A stretch of 56,672 nt of DNA from an uncultured Lachnospiraceae bacterium (lineage in GTDB: Bacteria; Bacillota; Clostridia; Lachnospirales; Lachnospiraceae). This document shows positions 7,565-15,512 of this stretch, in pieces (within the stretch, counting starts at the first letter, position 1; every line of letters begins with the position of its first letter). The position numbers and the translations under genes are program-made. The notes beneath the pieces were generated by a model. It was not told the origin of the DNA. It saw only the letters and a list, made by a program, of their open reading frames with translations, and ran no database searches. The stretch spans positions 1-56,672 of the forward strand of contig CANRHU010000013.1 in the NCBI GenBank assembly GCA_947630485.1, in the 5' to 3' direction.

Positions 7565-7949
7565 CCATTTTCTTCAGCCGGCTTTCCAATTCCCGGGTTT
7601 GACGCAGCTGTTCCCAGATTGTTTTATGCATCCAATCGACGGTTTGGTTCAGCTTTTGGTTTTCCTCTGTCAGGCGGGATATTTCCTGCGTGAGCCTGCC
7701 GACGAGTTCCCGCTGGTCGTAAAGTTTGGCGGGTTCGCAGATCCGTTGAACCAGAGTAGGAGTCATTTCAATGATTTTGAGGGAAATAAGCCGATCCCGC
7801 TCCTCGTAATCCAGATTCATGAAGTCCTGATAACGGATATCCAGAGGCGTCAGTTTGACGTGGCACCGATGACAGACGGCGTTCCTGGGCAGTTGAAAAT
7901 AGGCGTAATATCCGCATTTCTGGCAAAAGTACACTGATAGCTCTCTCAT
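7554..7949 (-). CDS. Zinc-ribbon plus coiled-coil protein
   Basis: The chosen start is ATG at 7949 (minus strand), giving 131 residues beginning MRELSVYFCQKCGYYAYF; upstream sequence in frame looks non-coding and AGAGGA sits at a usable distance. Residues 9-35 hold CQKC and CHRC, a four-cysteine zinc knuckle. The middle has a conserved-looking LDYEERDRLISLKIIE segment. The last 60 residues are a long coiled coil (LTEENQKLNQTVDWMHKTIW, LRQTRELESRLKK). No membrane anchor is present, so it should be cytoplasmic. The pairing of a zinc knuckle with a coiled coil suggests nucleic-acid or protein binding. I do not recognise a named family. Confidence 0.65.
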   Translation of the reverse strand: MRELSVYFCQKCGYYAYFQLPRNAVCHRCHVKLTPLDIRYQDFMNLDYEERDRLISLKIIEMTPTLVQRICEPAKLYDQRELVGRLTQEISRLTEENQKLNQTVDWMHKTIWEQLRQTRELESRLKKMENA

Positions 7950-8028
7950 CTTATCAAGTCCTCTAAGCATAAATATTCTGTATATATGCATAAACGCAAG
8001 AAAACACATTTTGTAACATAATTTTATG

Positions 8029-8062
8029 AAAAAAACTGCCAGAATATTCCTATTCTGGCAGT
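8029..8062 (-). terminator. Intrinsic terminator of the large wall-binding protein gene
   Basis: Arms 8035-8046 and 8051-8062 (ACTGCCAGAATA and its complement) form a perfect 12-base-pair stem with the loop TTCC. On the minus strand it is followed by a run of T (seen as the A run at 8029-8035). Confidence 0.85.
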
Positions 8063-8104
8063 GAAACGGGTTCTGTCTTTTGTAAAGGTTCACGCGTTCT
8101 GCGC

Positions 8105-9496
8105 TTATTGGACGATACCGTTTACGTCCACGGTCCACACGGTATCGTTGGCGTCGCGGACATCCCGGTAACCGGCGCCCAAATCCTCACGGGCCGCGGA
8201 TTTGGAGGTGGCGGTTGCCTTCTGGATGGTTCCGGATGCGTTGACCAGATATTTTTGACCTTCAAAGGTTACCGGCGCGTAGCGCAGGTCGCTGTCGGCG
8301 TCCAGGCGCAGACCGTGGTCATAAATTGCGTTTCCGCGGATACCGTGGAAGCCCTGACCGCGGTTTGAACCTTCCGTCTGGAAGAACCAGCTTTGGGTCA
8401 TCTCGGTGTCGTCGTTGAAAATCGTCTGCTTTCCGGTTTTCATGGCGCCGTTCTCTCCAAAATAGTAGTTGGCGGTGGAACCGTCGTCCAGCGTGACGAC
8501 AGTGAGTCCGGTCTGCATTTCGCCCTTATCATTAAACGCATAGCGGTCGGAACCGATACCGAATACCTGGATGCCGCCATTGGAGGCGAAATGGGGAACG
8601 CCGCTCTTGAAATAGAACCGGTAGGTTTCGTCTTCCGCGCTGACGCCTGGAATGCCGGTGATCGTCATCCAGCCGGAAGCACGGCGTCCGCTTTCTTCAT
8701 AGTACTGATAGCCGGCAGCCGGAGAGGCGGGCTTGGCGTCGGACTTGGCGGTAGCCGCTTCGGCTTCCTGGGCTGCTTCGCTTTCTGCGGCGGCAGAGGC
8801 CTCGGAGTCTGCGGTTTCTTCCGGATCGGCCGTTTCCGGCAGCTGATACCAGCCGGTAATCATGACGCCGTCCACAAATGTATAGTAACCGCCGTTGATC
8901 TTCTTATCCAGCTGGTTTTCGATTCGTTTGCCGTGGCTGTCAAAGTAGGACCATACCATTTCGTCATTGAATTCATCTTTTTGAGTCGGCAGCTGCAGCC
9001 AGCCTTTCACCATTGCGCCGCTTGGAGAGAAATAGTAGTTGGCGCCGTCGATTTCCCTCAGCCCTACTGCCATCCGGCCTTCTTCATCGAAATAGTAAGT
9101 GGCGTTGTCGATGTCCTTAAACTTGGATACGACCATTTTGCCGTTGCTTCCATAATAGAACCAGTCGATCTCCGGTGCGTCTTCATCCCAGATGTTTTCA
9201 TTTGCGACGGAGACCCATTGGTCGGCGGCCTGCTTGCCTTCGCCGTCCACATAGTAATCGTCGATCTGGCGGTTCAGCGCCAGGTTGCCGTTTTCATCCA
9301 GATAGTACCAGTAATCGCCGGATTTCTTCCAGGCATCTGTCAGGCAGTACCCGTCAGCGTCGTAGAATTTCCAGGTTCCGTTCTCCTGCACCCAGCCAGT
9401 CTCCTGTGCCCATACGTTGGCGGTGAATGCGGGAACCATAGCGGTCATAACTGCTGCCGCGGAAAGTGCGGCTGTCCATTTGATGCTCTTTTTCAT
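8105..9496 (-). CDS. Exported cell-wall-binding repeat protein
   Basis: The product has 463 residues from ATG 9496, with AAAGGAG 11 bases upstream; a GTG at 9508 is too close to that site. A signal peptide (MKKSIKWTAALSAAAVMTAM, cleavage after VWA) is followed by about ten aromatic repeats of the choline-/glucan-binding type (for example GTWKFYDADGYCLTDAW, YWYYLDENGNLA, TYYFDEEGRMAVG, NYYFSPSGAMVKGWLQLP). An Ala/Glu-rich spacer interrupts them near residues 225-265. There is no recognisable enzyme domain. The later repeats are irregular and spaced by longer beta-rich segments, as in many clostridial surface proteins. It probably decorates the wall polysaccharide whose genes follow on the opposite strand (inference). 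Confidence 0.85.
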   Translation of the reverse strand: MKKSIKWTAALSAAAVMTAMVPAFTANVWAQETGWVQENGTWKFYDADGYCLTDAWKKSGDYWYYLDENGNLALNRQIDDYYVDGEGKQAADQWVSVANENIWDEDAPEIDWFYYGSNGKMVVSKFKDIDNATYYFDEEGRMAVGLREIDGANYYFSPSGAMVKGWLQLPTQKDEFNDEMVWSYFDSHGKRIENQLDKKINGGYYTFVDGVMITGWYQLPETADPEETADSEASAAAESEAAQEAEAATAKSDAKPASPAAGYQYYEESGRRASGWMTITGIPGVSAEDETYRFYFKSGVPHFASNGGIQVFGIGSDRYAFNDKGEMQTGLTVVTLDDGSTANYYFGENGAMKTGKQTIFNDDTEMTQSWFFQTEGSNRGQGFHGIRGNAIYDHGLRLDADSDLRYAPVTFEGQKYLVNASGTIQKATATSKSAAREDLGAGYRDVRDANDTVWTVDVNGIVQ

Positions 9497-9642
9497 AAAA
9501 ATATACACTCCTTTATTGATTGACCTTGAATCCAGTTCTGCATTACGGTCAGATTATATACCATACGGGCAGCCCCTGAAAAGTGCAGGTTGATGGAAGA
9601 AAGAGAAGGAATGAACAGAATAGGATAGAACTAGAAAAATGC

Positions 9643-9671
9643 TTTCCACTGGACTGGTTTTGTGGTATACT
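9643..9671 (+). promoter_or_regulatory. Promoter of the polysaccharide cluster
   Basis: TTTCCA (9643-9648) and TATACT (9666-9671) are 17 bases apart. The leader carries a small hairpin, GCGCAC/GTGCGC at 9679-9696, before the GGAGG of the first glycosyltransferase. Confidence 0.55.
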
Positions 9672-9731
9672 CAAAAGAGCGCACTTTTGTGTGCGCAGGT
9701 CAGAGGCGGAACAGCACGATTGGAGGAAACC

Positions 9732-10784
9732 ATGAAGACCATCAGTGTACTGATACCCTGCTATAATGAGGAAGAAAATGTAGAGCCTATTGCCCAGGCC
9801 GTCATCGGCACTCTGGAGAACGATCTGCCGGAATATGACTATGAGATTATTTTTATAGATAACGATTCCCGGGATCAGACCCGTCCGATTCTCAGGAGAA
9901 TGTGCGCCGCCAATCCGCGGATCCGGGCGATTTTCAATGCCAGGAATTTCGGGCAGTTTAATTCGCCGTACTATGGGATGCTGCAGGCTTCGGGAGACTG
10001 TGTCATTTCTATGGTGGCGGATTTTCAGGATCCGGTGGAGCTGATCCCCCAGTATGTACATGCCTGGGAGGAAGGCTATAAGATTGTCATCGGCATAAAG
10101 ACAAGCAGTCAGGAAAATAAGATTATGTATTGGCTGCGGGGCTGTTATTATAAGATGATTCACCGGCTGTCGGACGTGGAACAGATTGAGCATTTTACGG
10201 GTTCCGGGCTTTATGACAGGGATTTTATTGAAGTGCTTCGCAATCTGGATGATCCGACGCCGTTTCTGCGCGGGATTGTGGCGGAGTTAGGATACCGCCG
10301 CAAGGAGATTCCCTATGAGCAGCCGAAACGGCGCGCCGGCAAGACAAGCAATAATTTCTATAAGCTGTACGATGCCGCCATGCTGAGTTTTACCTCCTAC
10401 ACGAAGGCAGGGCTGCGCATCGCCACTTTTATCGGGGCGTTTTGCTGTCTGGCCAGTTTCATCGTGGCTGTGGTTTATCTGGTAATGAAACTGATCTGGT
10501 GGGACCGTTTTCTCGCAGGTATGACGCCGATGCTTCTGGGAATGCTGTTTTTGGGTTCCGTGCAGATTTTTTTCATTGGGCTGATCGGGGAGTATGTGCT
10601 TTCCATTAATCAGCGGGTCATGAAGCGGCCGCTGGTGATCGAGGAGGAGCGGATCAATTTCCCGGCTTCCTCCAAGAAGGACAAGAAGAAAAAGAAGAAT
10701 GGCAAAGGCCGCGACGCGAAATCAGGCAAGGCAGAAAAAGCCGGTAAGGCAGAGAAGAAAGAAAAGGAATCGGCAGCGTCATGA
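9732..10784 (+). CDS. GT2 glycosyltransferase, polyprenyl-phosphate hexosyltransferase type
   Basis: ATG 9732 follows GGAGG at 9722-9726. The 350-residue product has a GT-A domain (SVLIPCYNEEENVEPIAQAV; DNDSRD; ADFQDPVELIP for metal and nucleotide binding) and, from about residue 226, two membrane helices ending in IGLIGEYVLSINQRV. This is the plan of GtrB/DPM1-like enzymes that move a sugar from a nucleotide donor onto polyprenyl phosphate at the inner membrane face. The last 35 residues are almost pure Lys/Gly/Ala/Glu, a basic tail that could bind lipid head groups. It opens a four-gene cluster and overlaps the next gene by 4 bases (ATGA). The donor sugar cannot be told. Confidence 0.88.
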   Translation: MKTISVLIPCYNEEENVEPIAQAVIGTLENDLPEYDYEIIFIDNDSRDQTRPILRRMCAANPRIRAIFNARNFGQFNSPYYGMLQASGDCVISMVADFQDPVELIPQYVHAWEEGYKIVIGIKTSSQENKIMYWLRGCYYKMIHRLSDVEQIEHFTGSGLYDRDFIEVLRNLDDPTPFLRGIVAELGYRRKEIPYEQPKRRAGKTSNNFYKLYDAAMLSFTSYTKAGLRIATFIGAFCCLASFIVAVVYLVMKLIWWDRFLAGMTPMLLGMLFLGSVQIFFIGLIGEYVLSINQRVMKRPLVIEEERINFPASSKKDKKKKKNGKGRDAKSGKAEKAGKAEKKEKESAAS

Positions 10785-13015
10785 AATATAAGATCGACAT
10801 CGTCAGGATACGGGAAAATTCGATTCAGCTGAACGGCTGGGTAATCGGAAAGACGCCGGAATCAAAGCCGGTGTTCCTTGTATTGGACGAGAACCGGCAG
10901 CAGATGGAGATCAGATATGTTCCTACGCGCCGGGACGATGTGAGCCAGATCTATTATAAGAAGATTTATGACCGGGATTTCGGCTTTGATATCCAGTTCC
11001 CTTATGAGCGCGGACGCAGCTATTGGCTGCTGATCCGCTGTGACGGCAGGACCAAGAAAATCCGGTTTAACGAAGAGCTGATTGCGAAGCGTTCCAGCGT
11101 GGCCCATAAGCGGATGGAGAAGATCCGCGACATGATGAATATGGAGACGGTTCATGTGGCGCTGGAATTCGGAAAAGAGCATGGTCTTAAGGCCCTGTTT
11201 CTGAAATCCAAGCATAAGCTCCAGGGAATTGACAATGATTATGAATATGCGGAGTGGTATGATCTGACGAAGCCGGCTGCGGAGGAATTGGCGCGGCAGC
11301 GGGCGGAGGACTGGCCGGACGGGCTGCTTCTGTCCATTGTTATGCCGGTATATAAGGCGCCGGAGGAATTCCTGCGAGTGATGCTGGACTCGCTTTTGAA
11401 GCAGACCTACTCCCGGTGGGAGCTCTGCATCGCAGACGGCAGCCCAAAGGGCGAGAGTGCGGCAAAACTGGTTGAAGCGTATGCTGCGGAGGATCCGCGT
11501 ATCCGCTACCGGGCGCTGGGCAGGAACGGAGGGATTTCGGAGAATACCAACGCGGCCATCGCTGATGCGCGGGGCGATTATCTTGTGCTGGCGGATCAGG
11601 ACGACGCCATGCCGGAGCACGCCCTCTATGAGATCGCGAAGGCTGTCCGTGAGCATCCGGACTGTGATGTGATTTATTCGGATGAAGACAAGATGGATAT
11701 GGACGGCGGCGCCCTGTTTGACCCGCATTTTAAGCCGGATTTCAATCCGGATCTGCTGTGCAGCGTGAATTATATCTGTCATCAGTTCGTGGTGAAGCGG
11801 GAGCTGATAGAGCGGATCGGCGGTTTCCGGCAGGAATATGACGGCGCCCAGGACTATGATCTGATTCTGCGCTGCACGGAGGCGGCAAAGGGGATTTACC
11901 ATATCCCGAAGGTGCTGTATCACTGGCGCTGCCATCAGGGCTCCACAGCCAGCAATCCCCAGAGCAAGCTCTATGCGTTTGAAGCCGGCGCGAGGGCGAT
12001 TATGGATCATTATGCCCGGCTGGGAATTCCGGCTGAGAAAGTGGAGAAGGGCGTGGATTACGGGATCTACCACACGAGGTTTGCGGTACAGGGCAGTCCC
12101 CTGGTTTCCGTGGTCATACCGAATAAGGATCATACGGCGGATCTGGATCTGTGCGTGCGTTCGCTCCTTACCAGGTGCACATACCGGAATTTGGAGATTG
12201 TGGTGGTGGAGAATAACAGCACAGACCCGCAGACCTTCGCTTATTACGAGAAGCTTCAGAAGGAGTTTGCGCAGGTACGCGTGGTACGCTGGGAACGGGA
12301 ATTTAATTTTTCCGCAATCAATAATTTCGGTGTGCGCCATACAAACGGGGACTATCTTCTGTTTCTGAATAATGATATAGAGCCGATCGCGCCGGACTTT
12401 ATCGAGGAGATGCTGGGCTTCTGCCAGCGTGACGATGTGGGCGCCGTGGGAGCCAGACTTCTCTATCAGGACGATACGATTCAGCATGCCGGCGTGGTCG
12501 TGGGCTTCGGCGGGATTGCCGGCCACACCTTCATCGGGCTGCACGAGGCGGAAAACAGTTATTTCCACCGGGCGATGTGCGCACAGGATTACAGCGCCGT
12601 AACGGCGGCCTGTATGATGAGCAGGCGGACGGTATTCGACGCGGCGGGCGGCTTTTCCGAGGAGCTGGCCGTGGCCTTCAATGACATCGACTACTGCATG
12701 AAGGTACGGAAGCTGGGAAAACTGGTGGTTTACGCCCCCTACGCAAAGCTTTATCATTATGAATCCAAGTCCAGAGGGCTGGAGGATACGCCGGAGAAGG
12801 TGGCGCGCTTCAACCGGGAAGTGGCGAAGTTTGCGAAGAAATGGCCGGATATCCTGAGAGACGGCGATCCATACTATAATCCGAACCTGACTCTGCGGAA
12901 ATCGAATTTTGCGCTGCGGGATCTTTTGAAGGAGAAAATCGGGGAACCTTATCCAATGCCGGAGGAGATCAGGCGGCTGATGGAGGAAGAAACAGAATGT
13001 CCGGGAAACAGGTAA
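10781..13015 (+). CDS. Two-domain GT2 glycosyltransferase
   Basis: The 744-residue product has an N-terminal domain of about 180 residues without a clear family (beta-rich, beginning MKYKIDIVRIRENSIQLNGW). Two GT2 catalytic domains follow. The first starts near residue 184 (LLSIVMPVYKAPEEFL, with LADQDDAMPEHALYE and IYSDEDK), the second near residue 442 (LVSVVIPNKDHTADLDLCVR, VENNSTD, LFLNNDIEPI). Tandem GT2 proteins of this layout build rhamnan or O-antigen-like chains, each domain adding one sugar. There is no membrane segment, so it works at the cytoplasmic face on a lipid-linked acceptor. It overlaps both neighbours (4 bases before, 19 bases after), so the three transferases are translated together. 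Confidence 0.88.
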   Translation: MKYKIDIVRIRENSIQLNGWVIGKTPESKPVFLVLDENRQQMEIRYVPTRRDDVSQIYYKKIYDRDFGFDIQFPYERGRSYWLLIRCDGRTKKIRFNEELIAKRSSVAHKRMEKIRDMMNMETVHVALEFGKEHGLKALFLKSKHKLQGIDNDYEYAEWYDLTKPAAEELARQRAEDWPDGLLLSIVMPVYKAPEEFLRVMLDSLLKQTYSRWELCIADGSPKGESAAKLVEAYAAEDPRIRYRALGRNGGISENTNAAIADARGDYLVLADQDDAMPEHALYEIAKAVREHPDCDVIYSDEDKMDMDGGALFDPHFKPDFNPDLLCSVNYICHQFVVKRELIERIGGFRQEYDGAQDYDLILRCTEAAKGIYHIPKVLYHWRCHQGSTASNPQSKLYAFEAGARAIMDHYARLGIPAEKVEKGVDYGIYHTRFAVQGSPLVSVVIPNKDHTADLDLCVRSLLTRCTYRNLEIVVVENNSTDPQTFAYYEKLQKEFAQVRVVRWEREFNFSAINNFGVRHTNGDYLLFLNNDIEPIAPDFIEEMLGFCQRDDVGAVGARLLYQDDTIQHAGVVVGFGGIAGHTFIGLHEAENSYFHRAMCAQDYSAVTAACMMSRRTVFDAAGGFSEELAVAFNDIDYCMKVRKLGKLVVYAPYAKLYHYESKSRGLEDTPEKVARFNREVAKFAKKWPDILRDGDPYYNPNLTLRKSNFALRDLLKEKIGEPYPMPEEIRRLMEEETECPGNR

Positions 13016-13983
13016 CAATCATCATACCGAATTATAACGGCTTACAGTTTATGGGGACGTGCATAGACGCCCTGGAGCGCCAGAACTGCCAGGATTTTGA
13101 AATCCTGGTAGTGGATAACGGATCCACAGACGGCAGTGTTGAATGGCTGAAAGCGCAGGGGATTCCGGCAGTATTTCTGCCGGAGAACACCGGCTTTTCC
13201 GGCGCGGTCAACACCGGGATCCGGGCGGCGAAGACGCCTTTCGTGCTGCTTTTGAACAACGATACGGAAGCCGCTCCGGATTTTGTGGGCGCGCTTTTAG
13301 CCGCTGTCAGGCGGTCCAAGCGGATATTTGCGGTCAGCAGCAAGATGGTTCAGATGTATCACCGGGAGCTGATGGATGATGCCGGAGATATGTACACTCT
13401 GATGGGGTGGGCCTATCAGAGGGGCGTGGGCAGAAGCAGCCGGGGCTATAACCGTCCGATGGAGGTGTTTTCGGCCTGCGCGGGCGCGGCGATCTACCGG
13501 CGCGAGGTGTTTGACGAGATCGGTCTTTTTGATGAGATGCATTTTGCTTATCTGGAAGATATTGACGTCTGCTACCGCGCGAAACTCCGCGGCTATCATG
13601 TGCGGTACTGTCCGGAGGCCGTGGTTTACCATGTGGGAAGCGGAACCAGCGGCTCCAAATACAATCCGTTTAAGGTGAGACTTGCGGCCCGCAACAATGT
13701 GTATCTGAATTACAAGAATATGCCGCTTGGACAGCTTGCGGTCAATTTTCCGATGATTGCGGCAGGAATCGCTGTGAAATACCTTTTTTTCCGAAAGATT
13801 GGATTCGGCAAAGAATATCTTGAGGGCGTGAAGGAAGGACTTTTGACTATGGGAAAGTGCCGGAAGGTGCCGTATGCGCCGGACAGGCTGGGAAACTATC
13901 TGTCGGTTCAGTGGGAGCTGATTGCAGGAACCTTCCTCTACGTATATGAGTTTTCCATGAGACAGCTGAAAAAATTAAGATAA
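12997..13983 (+). CDS. GT2 glycosyltransferase, rhamnosyltransferase-like
   Basis: The start ATG 12997 lies inside the end of the previous gene, with GGAGG 10 bases before it. The 328-residue product is a single GT2 domain: TIIIPNYNGLQFMGTCIDAL, VVDNGSTDGS, LLLNNDTEAAPDF (D-x-D-like metal site) and FDEMHFAYLEDIDVCYRAKL (catalytic acidic region). These features match the WbbL/RfbF-like rhamnosyl- or hexosyltransferases. A C-terminal stretch of about 90 residues (LAARNNVYLNYKNMPLGQLA onward) contains hydrophobic, possibly membrane-associated helices. It belongs to the cluster making a wall polysaccharide repeat unit. The acceptor and donor are not predictable. Confidence 0.87.
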   Translation: MSGKQVTIIIPNYNGLQFMGTCIDALERQNCQDFEILVVDNGSTDGSVEWLKAQGIPAVFLPENTGFSGAVNTGIRAAKTPFVLLLNNDTEAAPDFVGALLAAVRRSKRIFAVSSKMVQMYHRELMDDAGDMYTLMGWAYQRGVGRSSRGYNRPMEVFSACAGAAIYRREVFDEIGLFDEMHFAYLEDIDVCYRAKLRGYHVRYCPEAVVYHVGSGTSGSKYNPFKVRLAARNNVYLNYKNMPLGQLAVNFPMIAAGIAVKYLFFRKIGFGKEYLEGVKEGLLTMGKCRKVPYAPDRLGNYLSVQWELIAGTFLYVYEFSMRQLKKLR

Positions 13984-13988
13984 TTTTA

Positions 13989-14017
13989 ATACCACATAGC
14001 GCAATTTCGTGTATAAT
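13989..14017 (+). promoter_or_regulatory. Possible internal promoter before the priming transferase
   Basis: A perfect TATAAT at 14012-14017 lies 40 bases before the start of the next gene. The matching -35 region (ATACCA at 13989-13994) is poor, so activity is uncertain. Confidence 0.35.
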
Positions 14018-14057
14018 GTATGAGTCACGGCATCACATTATTTTAAGGTGAACGCGT

Positions 14058-15476
14058 ATGATAAAGAACAATCAGCAGATGTTGAATCGGCTGCATATCG
14101 TTTTGGATGTGCTGGTGATGGCGCTGTCCTACGCGCTTGCATGGTGCGGGCTGGTGATCCGCACATGGCTTTTTACTCCGGAGCGGGGACTGCTTTCGCC
14201 TCAGTACTATTTTTCAGCGCTGATCGTCATCATTCCGCTGTACCTGATTCTGTATACCGGATTTCATTTATATGAACCCAAACGGATTCAGTCGAGGCGG
14301 TATGAATTTGCCAATATCTGTAAAGCGAACCTGTTCGGCCTGATGATTCTCGCGGTGATTTATTTCGTATTCCGAAAGAATCCGTACCTGCGGGAATTTT
14401 CTACGCGGATGGTGTTCTATTTCTTCGCTGTCAATATTGTGGCGGAGACGGTGGAGCGGACGGCGATCCGCGTGATCCTTCGCGCCATGCGTGCGAAAGG
14501 ATACAATCAGAAACATATCCTGCTCATCGGATACAGCCGCGCGGCGGAAGGCTTTATTGACCGGGTGAAGGCGAATCCGGAGTGGGGGTATCATATATGG
14601 GGCATTCTGGATGATAAGAAGAGCCTTGGGGAAGAGTACCGGGGCGTCCGGATCATCGGAACGACGAGCGAGCTTGCATCCATTCTGGAACTGAATACGC
14701 TGGATGAGATTGCCATTACCCTGGGAATCGGGGAGTACGGCCGTTTGGAGACCATTGTGGCCGCCTGTGAGAAGTCGGGCGTTCATACAAAATTTATTCC
14801 GGATTACAATAACGTGATTCCCACGAGACCTTATACAGAAGACCTGCAGGGACTCCCGGTCATTAATATCCGGCATGTACCGCTCAATTATACGTTCAAT
14901 CGGATGGTAAAGCGGCTGGTGGATATTGTGGGGGCGTCGGCGGGTATCGTTATTTTTTCACCGGTAATGCTTGTGACGGCGGCGGTGATTAAGCTTACGT
15001 CGCCCGGCCCGCTGATCTTTAAGCAGGAGCGGGTGGGGCTTCATAACCGCCCGTTTCAGATGTATAAATTCCGCTCCATGGAGGTGCAGAAGCCGTCAGA
15101 GGAGAAGGATAAGTGGACAACCCCTCATGACCCGAGGGTTACGCCCTTTGGCAGGTTTATCCGTAAGTTCAGTATTGATGAGATACCGCAGTTTTTTAAC
15201 GTTCTGAAAGGCGAGATGAGTCTGGTAGGTCCGCGGCCGGAGCGTCCGTTTTTCGTGGAGCGCTTCAAGGAGCAGATCCCCAGGTACATGATCAAGCACC
15301 AGGTGCGGCCCGGCATGACCGGGTGGGCCCAGATCAACGGTTACCGGGGAGACACTTCCATTACCAAGCGGATTGAGCATGATTTGTATTACATCGAAAA
15401 CTGGACGCTGGGCATGGATTTTAAAATCATGTTTCTGACGATATTTAAAGGCTTTATCAATAAAAATGCGTATTAA
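14058..15476 (+). CDS. Polyprenyl-phosphate sugar-1-phosphate transferase (WbaP/WcaJ type)
   Basis: The 472-residue enzyme starts lipid-linked glycan synthesis by moving a sugar-1-phosphate from a nucleotide donor to undecaprenyl phosphate. About four or five membrane helices fill the first 110 residues. A Rossmann-like middle domain follows (ILLIGYSRAAEGFIDRVKAN, IIGTTSELASILE). The C-terminal catalytic module begins with KRLVDIVGASAGIVIFSPVM and has FKQERVG, MYKFRSM, FSIDEIPQFFNVLKGEMSLV followed by GPRPERP, and GMTGWAQINGYRG. These are the family's catalytic Asp-Glu and phosphate-binding motifs. AAGGTGA precedes ATG 14058. Its place after three glycosyltransferases and before an LCP ligase fits a wall-polysaccharide pathway. 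No flippase or polymerase is seen in the window. Confidence 0.92.
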   Translation: MIKNNQQMLNRLHIVLDVLVMALSYALAWCGLVIRTWLFTPERGLLSPQYYFSALIVIIPLYLILYTGFHLYEPKRIQSRRYEFANICKANLFGLMILAVIYFVFRKNPYLREFSTRMVFYFFAVNIVAETVERTAIRVILRAMRAKGYNQKHILLIGYSRAAEGFIDRVKANPEWGYHIWGILDDKKSLGEEYRGVRIIGTTSELASILELNTLDEIAITLGIGEYGRLETIVAACEKSGVHTKFIPDYNNVIPTRPYTEDLQGLPVINIRHVPLNYTFNRMVKRLVDIVGASAGIVIFSPVMLVTAAVIKLTSPGPLIFKQERVGLHNRPFQMYKFRSMEVQKPSEEKDKWTTPHDPRVTPFGRFIRKFSIDEIPQFFNVLKGEMSLVGPRPERPFFVERFKEQIPRYMIKHQVRPGMTGWAQINGYRGDTSITKRIEHDLYYIENWTLGMDFKIMFLTIFKGFINKNAY

Positions 15477-15512
15477 GAAAGCAGCTGGTTTTGCTGGAAT
15501 GAGGTTGGAGTT

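Noticed and set aside
10862-13018. A minus-strand open frame of 718 codons opposite the tandem glycosyltransferase.
   Set aside because: It mirrors a clearly recognised GT2 gene, has no family motifs, and is explained by GC-rich third positions; similar shadows at 44809-46575 and 8393-9523 were left out for the same reason.
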